Below the pieces are notes generated by a model. The model was not told the origin of the DNA. It saw only the letters and a list, made by a program, of their open reading frames with translations, and did no database searches. Positions 18,936 through 27,228 of a stretch of DNA of 59,129 nt are shown one piece after another. The position numbers and the translations under genes were made by a program. This stretch comes from CBDCME01 sp965218865 (GTDB lineage Bacteria; Pseudomonadota; Alphaproteobacteria; JAAXGF01), in the NCBI GenBank assembly GCA_965218865.1, contig CBDCME010000014.1, positions 1-59,129 on the forward strand. Direction: 5' to 3'. The stretch's first letter is position 1; each line of letters opens with the position of its first letter.

Positions 18936-19484
18936 ATGACGAATAAACCCGCCAATAGCGCGGGGCTATTGCTTGGGACAGCGATGATGGCTTGGCTTGC
19001 CGCGATCCCATGCGCCCTGGGCGGTTCCGAGCTCGAAGTTCGGGATACGGCGTTCGAATTTCGGTCAACGTTTCGGGACGATACCCCCAACCAATACCTG
19101 GTTTGTCCGGAAAATTACTGCGCCACGGAGGCCGATTCGATCAGTCCGGTGTTCGACGTTCCGGTCGCGCAACTCAGGGACTGGTGGCTCATAATGGTCG
19201 GGAATCAACCGAGGATCGAACGCCTGGGATCGAATTTCGATATCCAGCAATACAATTTCGTTCAGCGCTCGGAGTTGTTCCGTTTTCCCGACTTCATCAC
19301 GGTGCGTTTCATTCCATTGGACAAGAATAGTTCGACCCTCGCCATCTTCAGCCGATCGGAACACGGCTATTACGATTTCGGCGTCAACCGGGCACGGGTG
19401 GAGTCCTGGCTCACGGCCTTGCCGAGGTGGGTTCCTCCCCTGACTTTCGAGAATAACCCCGACCCGTCCGGGTACCAAAAGTGA
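18936..19484 (+). CDS. DUF1499-family exported protein
   Basis: 183 residues. An N-terminal hydrophobic stretch (GLLLGTAMMAWLAAIPCALG) is a likely Sec signal or membrane anchor. The body resembles DUF1499: NQYLVCPENYC, FDVPVAQLRDWW, PDFITVRFIPLD, STLAIFSRSEHGYYDFGVNRARVESWL in pieces. Function is unknown for the family. GGGAG lies six bases before the ATG at 18936, so the longer frame from 18912 is not needed. No obvious operon partner. Confidence 0.7.
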   Translation: MTNKPANSAGLLLGTAMMAWLAAIPCALGGSELEVRDTAFEFRSTFRDDTPNQYLVCPENYCATEADSISPVFDVPVAQLRDWWLIMVGNQPRIERLGSNFDIQQYNFVQRSELFRFPDFITVRFIPLDKNSSTLAIFSRSEHGYYDFGVNRARVESWLTALPRWVPPLTFENNPDPSGYQK

Positions 19485-19574
19485 AGACACGCCGACGGAT
19501 CTAGCCTAGAATACGTGATCGCCGCGAAAGAGATTTTGACGCTGACGAAGCGATAGTTTCATATTCCGGGGGTA

Positions 19575-20720
19575 ATGTTTGTGGAAAGAGTGCCGAATTC
19601 ACGGAGATATTCCGTGGCGTTGGTTTTGATATTGTGGGTATTGGTTGTCGGAACGGGTGGCGTGGACGCCAAGCCCGCCGAGATCGTCATCGACGCGGTA
19701 AGTGGAGAAATTCTATCGGCGCAGCGGCCGGATCATCGGCATTATCCCGCATCCCTGACCAAGCTGATGACTTTATACTTGCTGTTCGAGGCCCTGGATC
19801 AGGGACGCATCACCCTGGAAAGCCGTATTCCGGTATCGGCGCGGGCGGCGGGACAGGCGCCTTCTCGTCTCGGTCTGCGCAAGGGTGGGAGTCTTCTTGC
19901 GCGCGATGCGATTTTGGCCCTGGTGACCAAATCGGCCAACGACGCGGCCACAGTCGTGGCCGAGGCCCTTGCAGGTTCGGAGATCCGCTTCGCGGCCCGG
20001 ATGACGGAAAAAGCACGCGCGTTGGGCATGCGCTCGACGACGTTCCGCAATGCCACCGGCTTGCCGAATCGCGGACAAGTCAGCACTGTGCGAGACATGG
20101 CGAAACTAGCTCGCGCTCTGTATCGCCGTTTTCCCCACTATTATAAATTCTTCTCCACGCGGTCGTTCCGCTTTGCCGGACGGACGTACAGGAACAGCAA
20201 CAAACTGCTTGTCACCTACCCGGGAACCGATGGCTTGAAGACGGGTTACATTCGGGCTTCCGGCTATAACCTGGTGATTTCGGCCCAGAGATCTGGGCGA
20301 CGGATTATCGCCGCCGTTTTTGGCGCCAACACCCCCGCGCGGCGCGACCGTAAGATGGTTGCCTTACTCGACCGGGGATTCGCTACGGCGGGATCGAGTT
20401 TGCCGCCACCGCCGCGGCCCAAACCCACGCTTGCGAGCTGGAATTCGGTTTGGGCCATTCAGGTCGGAGCCTTTCGCAACCGCGACGCGGCTTATACCGC
20501 CCTGAGCAATTACCGCGGACGCATTTCCATCGCCGATGCCGTCCCGGTTGTCGTTCCCGTCCTGACCCATGAGGGGGGTTACGTTTATCGGGCCCGATTT
20601 ATTGGCGTCACCGGGCGCCAGGCGAGAGAGAGCTGCCGATTATTGTCGGAGCGGCAACTGCCCTGCCGGGTCGTCAAGCATCGCCCCGGGGAAACGGTCA
20701 TGGGTGCGATCGGCTCCTGA
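19575..20720 (+). CDS. D-alanyl-D-alanine carboxypeptidase with SPOR domain
   Basis: 381 residues. A signal peptide (SVALVLILWVLVVGTGGVDA) leads into a peptidase S11 domain with all three penicillin-binding motifs: SLTK at about residue 60 (nucleophilic Ser), KSAND (SxN) at about 117, and LKTGYI (KTG) at about 221. A C-terminal SPOR domain (WAIQVGAFRNRDAAYTALSN, residues about 295-370) should bind denuded glycan at the division septum. The enzyme trims the terminal D-Ala of peptidoglycan stem peptides in the periplasm. The DacC/PBP5-like plus SPOR arrangement is common in Rhodospirillales. Confidence 0.9.
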   Translation: MFVERVPNSRRYSVALVLILWVLVVGTGGVDAKPAEIVIDAVSGEILSAQRPDHRHYPASLTKLMTLYLLFEALDQGRITLESRIPVSARAAGQAPSRLGLRKGGSLLARDAILALVTKSANDAATVVAEALAGSEIRFAARMTEKARALGMRSTTFRNATGLPNRGQVSTVRDMAKLARALYRRFPHYYKFFSTRSFRFAGRTYRNSNKLLVTYPGTDGLKTGYIRASGYNLVISAQRSGRRIIAAVFGANTPARRDRKMVALLDRGFATAGSSLPPPPRPKPTLASWNSVWAIQVGAFRNRDAAYTALSNYRGRISIADAVPVVVPVLTHEGGYVYRARFIGVTGRQARESCRLLSERQLPCRVVKHRPGETVMGAIGS

Positions 20721-20926
20721 CTGACCTCACGTTCTCCTTGTTCGATCAAGCGGCGGAGAGGTATCGTCTCCAGTTCGGAAGAGCCTAAAGTACCTGTTCC
20801 CACGACCTGGCGTCGGTAATGTCCGAAAATTCCAATTTTCTACCTGGCAGGAATTAGATATCGTTCCCATTTGAAGCCTGAAGTATGTTGTTCATGGGAT
20901 GATGATCGCCGGACGATGAATTAGCG

Positions 20927-21244
20927 ATGACGGACGAACGGCGCGACGATTACGGCCCGGTCACCTCGATCGTGACCAAGCCGAAGGTGAAGAAACCTTC
21001 GATGTACAAGGTTCTGCTCCTCAACGACGATTACACACCGATGGAGTTCGTGGTAACCGTGCTGCAGAAATTTTTTCGTAAAACGCATGAGGAAGCGACC
21101 AGCATCATGCTCCACGTGCACCAGCGCGGGGTCGGCGTGTGTGGGGTCTTTCCCTATGATGTTGCCGAGTCGAAGGCGACCCAGGTGATCGATTTCGCCC
21201 GCCAGCACCAACACCCGCTTCAATGTACTTTGGAAAACGAGTGA
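20927..21244 (+). CDS. clpS: ATP-dependent Clp protease adaptor ClpS
   Basis: 105 residues, the usual size. The conserved core is PSMYKVLLLNDDYTPMEFVV, then VLQKFFRKTHEEATSIML and HQRGVGVCGVFPYDVAE. The NDDYTPM loop and downstream helix bind N-degron side chains, and the flexible N-terminus docks on ClpA. ClpS hands N-end-rule substrates to ClpAP. The stop at 21242-21244 is two bases before the clpA start, so the two are translationally coupled. Confidence 0.97.
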   Translation: MTDERRDDYGPVTSIVTKPKVKKPSMYKVLLLNDDYTPMEFVVTVLQKFFRKTHEEATSIMLHVHQRGVGVCGVFPYDVAESKATQVIDFARQHQHPLQCTLENE

Positions 21245-21246
21245 CG

Positions 21247-23577
21247 ATGACGACGCCATTGTTGTCGGCCAATCTCCAACAGGCCCTGCACAACGCCCTC
21301 TCACTAGCCAACAACCGGCACCATGAGTACGCGACCCTCGAACATTTGTTGTTGGCCCTCACCCAGGACGACGACGCGGCGGCGGTAATGCGCGGCTGCG
21401 GGGTTGAGATCAGGCGTTTGCAACAAACACTCAACGAATATCTCGATGACGAACTCCAGGGGCTCGTCGTCGACGGCGTTTCCGAAGCGAGACCGACAGC
21501 GGGATTTCAGCGAGTCGTTCAACGCGCGGCGATGCATGTTCAGGCGGCGGGAAGGAGCGAAGTGACCGGCGCCAACGTATTGGTCGCGATGTTCTCCGAA
21601 CGCGAAGCCTTTGCCGTTTACTTCTTGCAGCAGCAGGACGTGTCCCGGCTCGATGCCGTGAGCTATATCTCCCATGGGATTTCCGGAGAGCCCGGGCAAG
21701 GCGAATCACCACCGGTGAGCGGCGTCGACGAGGAGGAATCCGGGGAATCCGTGGTCCGCCAAGGCAGCGAGGCATTGAACGCCTATTGCGTCAATCTGAA
21801 CGAGAAAGCGGCCGCGGGTAGGATCGACCCGTTGATAGGCCGCGCGGACGAGGTAGAGAGAACGATCCAGGTGCTGTGCCGACGATCCAAGAACAATCCG
21901 CTCTATGTCGGTGATGCCGGCGTCGGAAAAACCGCGATCGCCGAGGGACTAGCCCGGCGCATTTTCCTCGGCGAAGTCCCCGAGGTCCTCAAGAACGCAA
22001 AAATGTACGCTCTCGACATGGGTTCGCTGTTGGCGGGTACGCGCTATCGTGGTGATTTCGAGGAGCGCATCAAGGCCGTGATCGGTGAACTCGAAGCGGA
22101 CGAAAGCGCCATTCTCTTTATCGATGAGATTCACACCGTAATCGGGGCCGGCGCCACCAGCGGCGGATCTCTCGACGCTTCAAATCTGTTGAAACCGGCG
22201 CTCTCAAGCGGTTCCTTGCGCTGTATCGGCTCGACCACTTACAAGGAGTATCGCAACTATTTCGAAAAGGACCGGGCTCTCGTTCGGCGCTTTCAGAAAA
22301 TCGACGTCAACGAACCGAGCGTCGAGGAAACCTACGAGATTCTCGGAGGCCTTAAGAGCTATTACGAGAAATACTACGGAATTCGATATACCGACGAAGC
22401 CTTGCGCACGGCCGTCGACTTGTCCGTCCGTTACATCCACGACCGCAAACTGCCAGACAAGGCGATCGACGTCATCGACGAGGTCGGCGCCGCGCAGATG
22501 CTGGTGCCCGAAAGCGACAGACGCGAAATCATCGACGTTCCGGACATCGAGAACGTCGTCGCCAAAATGGCTCGAGTTCCGCCCAAACAAGTTTCAATCG
22601 GCGACAAGGAATCGCTGATGAACCTGGAGTCCGACCTCAATGCCGTCGTATTCGGCCAGAATCCCGCGATCGAAGCGCTGGCGAGCGCGATCAAGCTGTC
22701 GCGCGCCGGTCTGCGCGATCCGGACAAGCCAATCGGAAGCTATTTGTTTTCGGGACCAACCGGTGTCGGCAAGACGGAAGTCGCTCGTCAGCTAGCCGCG
22801 ATCATGGGGGTCGAACTGACGCGTTTCGACATGTCCGAATACATAGAACGCCACAGCATATCGCGATTGATCGGGGCGCCGCCAGGATATGTCGGTTTTG
22901 ACCAAGGCGGTCTCCTGACCGACGCCGTCGACCAACAGCCGCACTCGGTCCTGCTGTTGGACGAGATCGAAAAGGCTCATCCGGATCTGTTCAACATTTT
23001 ACTCCAGATCATGGATTACGGAAAACTGACCGACCATAACGGCAAATCGATCGATTTTCGCAATGTCGTGTTGATCATGACGACCAACGCCGGCGCCAGC
23101 GAACTCGCTAAGGCCGCCGTCGGTTTTGCCCGCGAGGAACGGTCGGGCGACGATGAGGAGGCGATCAAACGAACCTTCACGCCGGAATTCCGCAACCGCC
23201 TGGATGCCGTTATCGGCTTCTTAGAATTGAGCCCCGAGATCATCTCCAGGGTCGTGGACAAATTCATCGACGAACTCGAGGCCCAGCTCGCCGACCGGGG
23301 CGTGACAATCGATTTGTCGACGGAAGCGCGCCAATGGCTGGCCGATCGCGGATTCGACCGTCAGAACGGCGCCCGACCCTTGGCCCGGGCCATACAGGAG
23401 CACATCAAGAAACCCTTGGCCGATGATGTTTTGTTCGGCCCCTTGGCCAAGGGCGGACGGGTCAAGGTAGGCGTCGCGGACGCGAAATTGAGCTTCGAGA
23501 TCGTCCGGGATGGGTTGCGCAAACCGCGCCGGCCCAAGAAGGATGGTCGTTCGCGCGAGCTAGCGCCGGTGGAATGA
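21247..23577 (+). CDS. clpA: ATP-dependent Clp protease ATP-binding subunit ClpA
   Basis: 776 residues. An N-terminal Clp repeat domain (LQQALHNALSLANNRHHEYA) that binds ClpS is followed by AAA module 1, with Walker A GDAGVGKT at about residue 222 and Walker B ILFIDEIHT. AAA module 2 has GPTGVGKT at about 503 and VLLLDEIEKAHPD. The C-terminal NGARPLARAIQEHI region is intact. The hexamer unfolds substrates and feeds them to ClpP, which is not in this window. The start was chosen at ATG 21247 because it immediately follows clpS and begins the conserved N-domain. Confidence 0.97.
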   Translation: MTTPLLSANLQQALHNALSLANNRHHEYATLEHLLLALTQDDDAAAVMRGCGVEIRRLQQTLNEYLDDELQGLVVDGVSEARPTAGFQRVVQRAAMHVQAAGRSEVTGANVLVAMFSEREAFAVYFLQQQDVSRLDAVSYISHGISGEPGQGESPPVSGVDEEESGESVVRQGSEALNAYCVNLNEKAAAGRIDPLIGRADEVERTIQVLCRRSKNNPLYVGDAGVGKTAIAEGLARRIFLGEVPEVLKNAKMYALDMGSLLAGTRYRGDFEERIKAVIGELEADESAILFIDEIHTVIGAGATSGGSLDASNLLKPALSSGSLRCIGSTTYKEYRNYFEKDRALVRRFQKIDVNEPSVEETYEILGGLKSYYEKYYGIRYTDEALRTAVDLSVRYIHDRKLPDKAIDVIDEVGAAQMLVPESDRREIIDVPDIENVVAKMARVPPKQVSIGDKESLMNLESDLNAVVFGQNPAIEALASAIKLSRAGLRDPDKPIGSYLFSGPTGVGKTEVARQLAAIMGVELTRFDMSEYIERHSISRLIGAPPGYVGFDQGGLLTDAVDQQPHSVLLLDEIEKAHPDLFNILLQIMDYGKLTDHNGKSIDFRNVVLIMTTNAGASELAKAAVGFAREERSGDDEEAIKRTFTPEFRNRLDAVIGFLELSPEIISRVVDKFIDELEAQLADRGVTIDLSTEARQWLADRGFDRQNGARPLARAIQEHIKKPLADDVLFGPLAKGGRVKVGVADAKLSFEIVRDGLRKPRRPKKDGRSRELAPVE

Positions 23578-23773
23578 AGCTCCCCGGCTTTGGGGATCGC
23601 AACCACGCGTCAGCAGGGGGCACGCCCACGAACGGCCCCTCATACCGCCCGCCGGGCGAGGCATTGAAACCCCCAATCTTGCCTCGCCAAATCCGAAACG
23701 GGGCGGGTGCAACTCCGCGAAAGGTCCAGCGTCGACGAATTCGGCCCCTCTTGCCGGTCTCGGAAATCGGCGA

Positions 23774-24364
23774 ATGCTGACCGTACGCGGTCTGAAGGTC
23801 CGGGGTCTGGCGCCGATCGACATGGACCTCCGCGACGGCGAGTGCGTCACCTTGAGAGGACATTCCGGGTCGGGAAAGACCCTGGTCTTGCGGGCCCTCT
23901 CCGATCTCGATCCGAGCTCGGGAGAGGTTTTGCTCGATGGCACCGCGCGAACGGACATGCCGGCGCCGACGTGGCGCCGCAAGGTCACTTACGTCGCCGC
24001 CGAGCCCGGCTGGTGGGCGGACATCACCGGGGACCATTTTCCGCAACCGGCCGAGATGTTGGTATCGCGCCTGGGTCTGAAACCGGAAATCCTCGCGGCA
24101 CCGGTGCAGCTTCTCTCGACGGGAGAACGACAGCGCCTCGCCATCGCCCGGATGCTCTTGCTCAACACCAGGGTAATGTTGCTAGACGAACCCACTGCCG
24201 CGCTCGACCCGGACGCCAAGGGCCGGGTCGAGGAACTCGTCGCCGAGCGGCTGGCGGCCGGCGCCTCGCTGCTGCTCGTCACCCACGAGGATGAGCAGGC
24301 GGCGCGCCTGGGGGCACGAAAATTGGAGATCCGAAACGGTGTCCTGACGGAGTCGACATCGTGA
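23774..24364 (+). CDS. ABC transporter ATP-binding protein, FetA/YbbL-like
   Basis: 196 residues. Walker A is GHSGSGKT (about residues 35-42), the signature is LSTGERQRLAIARML, and Walker B is VMLLDEPTAALD. It is short, as FetA-type ATPases are. Its stop TGA overlaps the GTG start of the next gene (GTGA), which encodes a FetB-like permease, so the two form one transporter. FetAB of E. coli has been linked to iron export and oxidative stress resistance; that role is carried over by resemblance only. Confidence 0.8.
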   Translation: MLTVRGLKVRGLAPIDMDLRDGECVTLRGHSGSGKTLVLRALSDLDPSSGEVLLDGTARTDMPAPTWRRKVTYVAAEPGWWADITGDHFPQPAEMLVSRLGLKPEILAAPVQLLSTGERQRLAIARMLLLNTRVMLLDEPTAALDPDAKGRVEELVAERLAAGASLLLVTHEDEQAARLGARKLEIRNGVLTESTS

Positions 24365-25167
24365 CGCCGGTGGAGCTCCAGTCCCACGATTTGCTGTTGG
24401 CCGCGGCGCTGGTGCTGATCAACGCCGGACTATCGTGGCGCCTCGGCCTGGGCCTGGAACGACGGTTGGCCGTCGTCGCCTCGCGAATGGTGATTCAATT
24501 GTTGGCCGTCGGCGCCATCATCAAAGTGCTCTTCACGATTGCCTCGCCGCTTTGGACCGGCCTGATGGCCTTGACCATGGTTCTGGTAGCGGGGTGGGAG
24601 GTGCGTGCCCGCCAGGAGCGGCGTTTCAGCGGGATGTGGTCCTACGCCATGGGCACCGTAAGCATGATGGCGGCCGCGGGATTATTGACCGTCCTGGCGC
24701 TGGCCGTGATCGTTCAGCCCCAGCCCTGGTATCAGCCGCGCTATGCCATTCCCCTCCTTGGCATGGTTTTGGGCAACGTGATGACCGGGATCAGCCTGGC
24801 CATCGACACGCTGGTCACCACCATCAGCCGCGAACGCGTGGCCATCGAGACCCAGTTGGCCTTGGGAATGGAACGCAGTACGGCGTTTCGCCCGGCTTTG
24901 CGCCAGGCCGTCCGCACCGGCATGATGCCGATGATCAATGCCATGGCGGCGGCGGGTGTGGTTGCGCTCCCGGGGATGATGACCGGTCAGATACTTGCCG
25001 GGGTCGATCCGGTCGAGGCGGTCAAGTACCAGATCCTCGTGATCTTCCTGATCGCCGGAGCGACGGGCTTCGGAGTTTTTTTGGCTGTTGGCGCCGCCGC
25101 CCGCCGCCTCAGCGACAGCCGTCACCGGCTCCGTTTCGACCGCCTCGACCCCCCGAGATCGGAGTAG
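24361..25167 (+). CDS. ABC transporter permease, FetB/YbbM-like (UPF0014)
   Basis: 268 residues with about seven hydrophobic segments. UPF0014 landmarks are RMVIQLLAVGAIIK, PLLGMVLGNVMTGISLAID, RERVAIETQLALGME and the long conserved block from TGMMPMINAMAAAGVVALPG to TGQILAGVDPVEAVKYQI. GTG start at 24361 overlaps the ATPase stop. It is the membrane partner of the preceding ATPase in a putative metal (iron) exporter. No Fur-like site was recognised upstream. Confidence 0.85.
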   Translation: MTPVELQSHDLLLAAALVLINAGLSWRLGLGLERRLAVVASRMVIQLLAVGAIIKVLFTIASPLWTGLMALTMVLVAGWEVRARQERRFSGMWSYAMGTVSMMAAAGLLTVLALAVIVQPQPWYQPRYAIPLLGMVLGNVMTGISLAIDTLVTTISRERVAIETQLALGMERSTAFRPALRQAVRTGMMPMINAMAAAGVVALPGMMTGQILAGVDPVEAVKYQILVIFLIAGATGFGVFLAVGAAARRLSDSRHRLRFDRLDPPRSE

Positions 25168-25192
25168 CCCAGCGTCTGCCTAGCGACTTCGT

Positions 25193-25951
25193 TTATCTTG
25201 AGATCCGGACGCCACCCATCAAGGAATCCAATTCCGCTGGCGCGACTGCCTTCGACCACAGCCAACCCCGCCCTTTCTCCACCCCGATCGCACGAAGGAA
25301 GGAAGCTTGTTCCGGTGTCTCCACCCCCTCCGCGACAAGATCGACCTTCAGGACCGTCGCCAGGGCGACAATGCCGCGTCGTTCGGCCGCGTAATCCTTG
25401 CCAAGCAGAACAACGAAGGATTTATCGATCTTGAGCGTGTCTACCTCGAGATCCATCAACTGGCCGGACTCCCCTGTCCCGAAATCATCGATCGCAATCC
25501 TGGCACCGAGTTCACGGGCACGTCGCACGGCGGTTTTTCCATGTTCACTTAACGCCTGACGCTCGGGTATCTCGCCGACGATTTGATTGAGATGCGGCAT
25601 CAATCCTAATTCCTCGGCAACTTTCATGATCCGCCCGCGGCCAATAACGATCGGTGGCATATTCACACTCACCGAAAAACGTGGCTGCTCCAAAAGAAAC
25701 TGTCCGAGATCCTTGCTGATGCACTCGAGCATTCGGGCGCTCAACGCGGTGGCCAAATCTTCGTCCGCCTCCAATTCGTCGATAACCGTTTCGATGCTTG
25801 AAACCGCGCCCCCGGGAGATTTCCAGCGCGCGAGCGCCTCGCATCCCACCATGCGGCCATGGTGCAAATCCATAATCGGTTGGTACTCGGCGAATGCCGA
25901 CGCGCGAATTGAGCAACCTGAAGTCTGGACTTTTGGCTCCGGTTTGGTCAG
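25193..25951 (-). pseudogene. EAL-domain protein, 5'-truncated
   Basis: The frame is open from 25951 but has no ATG, GTG or TTG before the ATG at 25873, which lies inside the EAL domain, two residues after YQPI. Catalytic residues of a c-di-GMP phosphodiesterase are present: the EAL motif as CEALARW, VSVNMP, IDDFGTGESG, LKIDKSF and LVAEGVET. The final GQG-type motif is GRG. Upstream lies a transposase relic (25948-26091), so the promoter, start and any sensor domain were probably lost at that junction. It may be inactive or expressed from a non-standard start. Confidence 0.7.
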
Positions 25952-26091
25952 TCATCCGGATCGTCCCAGTTTATGTAGACACGGTCTGTGGTTGACCATT
26001 TCTTGTCGATCTCGACGAGGACGGCGGAGACGAGGCGGATCAGGGCCTCGCGATTCAGGAAGACGCGGACCTTGACGGTCCTACCGTCCGG
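25948..26091 (-). pseudogene. IS256-family transposase C-terminal relic
   Basis: About 48 codons reading VKVRVFLNREALIRLVSAVL then EIDKKWSTTDRVYINWDD and a stop at 25950-25948. This resembles the extreme C-terminus of IS256-type transposases (NEESLLRLVSAILMEI-type). It is not from the two full IS256 copies in this window, whose C-terminus differs. It sits exactly between the FemAB-like gene's stop and the EAL fragment. Confidence 0.6.
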
Positions 26092-26094
26092 GGG

Positions 26095-27228
26095 TCATTC
26101 CTTGAACGGTGCGCGGGCATTCAGGGCCGCGATCTCGGCGGCGACGGCCTTGTTCTCGTGGACGAGGAAGCGGGCGATGGCGTCGCGCAAGCCTTGATGA
26201 GCAATCCAGTGGGCGCTGTAGGTGGGTACCGGCAAGTAGCCCCGGGCGAGCTTGTGCGGCCCCTGGGCGCCGGCCTCGACGCGCTCGAGGCGGTGCGCGA
26301 TCGCGTATTCGATGGCGCGGTAGTAACACAATTCGAAATGAAGGAAGGGAAGGTACTCGAGACATCCCCAGTTGCGGCCAAACAATGCCTCTGCGCCGAC
26401 AAAATGCAGGGCCGCGGCGATCAGCTCGCCGTCCCGCCTGGCGGCGACGAAAACGATCTCGTCCGCCATGGCGTCGCCAATCCGGGCAAAGAATTCGCGG
26501 CTCAAATAGGGGTAGCCCCATTTTCGGCGGCTCGTCGCCTGGTAGAGGTGGAAGAATTCATCCCAATGATCGGTCCGCAGATCCGCGCCGTCCAGGGTAT
26601 CGACGGCGATCCCGGCCTTGCCGACCGCTCGTCGCTCACGTACGATCATTTTGCGTTTGCGCGAAGCGAGGGAGCCGAGAAAATCGTCGAAGCTTTCGTA
26701 ATCGCGGTTGAACCAGACGAATTGCACGTCGGTGCGGGCTAGAAACCCGGCCTTTCCCAGTCGCTCCCACTCCCTCTTGGTGGAAAAGGTGAGGTGAAGC
26801 GATGAAACGTTCAGGCGTCGAGCGACGTCGACGACCGCCGAGTTCAACTCGGTCGCCGCGGACACTTCTTCCGGACCGGGTCTTACCAGCAATCGGGCGC
26901 CGGTGACCGGCGTGAACGGCACCGCGATCTGCAGCTTCGGATAATAGCGTCCACCGACACGTTGAAATGCCTCGGCCCAGGATTGGTCGAACACGAACTC
27001 GCCGAACGAGTGCGATTTGAGATACATCGGCGCCACGGCCACGATCCGCCCGTCGGTCTGGGCGAGAACAACGTGCCTCGGGGCCCATCCCGTTTCGGGC
27101 GTGGCCGATCCACTGTCCTCGAGAGCGGCCAGAAACGCATGCGAGATGAACGGGTTTCCGGACCCCGCGCATTCGTTCCAGGCCGGCGCCGCAACCTCGT
27201 GGATACTGGAGAGAACGCGCGCCTTCAG
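26095..27228 (-). CDS. FemAB-like / DUF482 acyltransferase-type protein
   Basis: The conserved body includes AVAPMYLKSHSFGEFVFDQSW, YYPKLQIAVPFTPVTG, FLARTDVQFVWFN, SRKRKMIVRERR, KWGYPYLSREFF and GRNWGCLEYLPFLHFELCYY, all typical of the PF04339 FemAB/GNAT-fold family (peptidogalycan biosynthesis/recognition), whose substrate is not established. The first GTG is at 27042, but the family N-terminus (CAGSGNPFISHAFLAALEDSG) is coded upstream in the same frame without any ATG, GTG or TTG. The best start is CTG at 27228, which forms a CTGA overlap with the stop of the TPP-enzyme gene. About 377 residues. Confidence 0.75.
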   Translation of the reverse strand: MKARVLSSIHEVAAPAWNECAGSGNPFISHAFLAALEDSGSATPETGWAPRHVVLAQTDGRIVAVAPMYLKSHSFGEFVFDQSWAEAFQRVGGRYYPKLQIAVPFTPVTGARLLVRPGPEEVSAATELNSAVVDVARRLNVSSLHLTFSTKREWERLGKAGFLARTDVQFVWFNRDYESFDDFLGSLASRKRKMIVRERRAVGKAGIAVDTLDGADLRTDHWDEFFHLYQATSRRKWGYPYLSREFFARIGDAMADEIVFVAARRDGELIAAALHFVGAEALFGRNWGCLEYLPFLHFELCYYRAIEYAIAHRLERVEAGAQGPHKLARGYLPVPTYSAHWIAHQGLRDAIARFLVHENKAVAAEIAALNARAPFKE

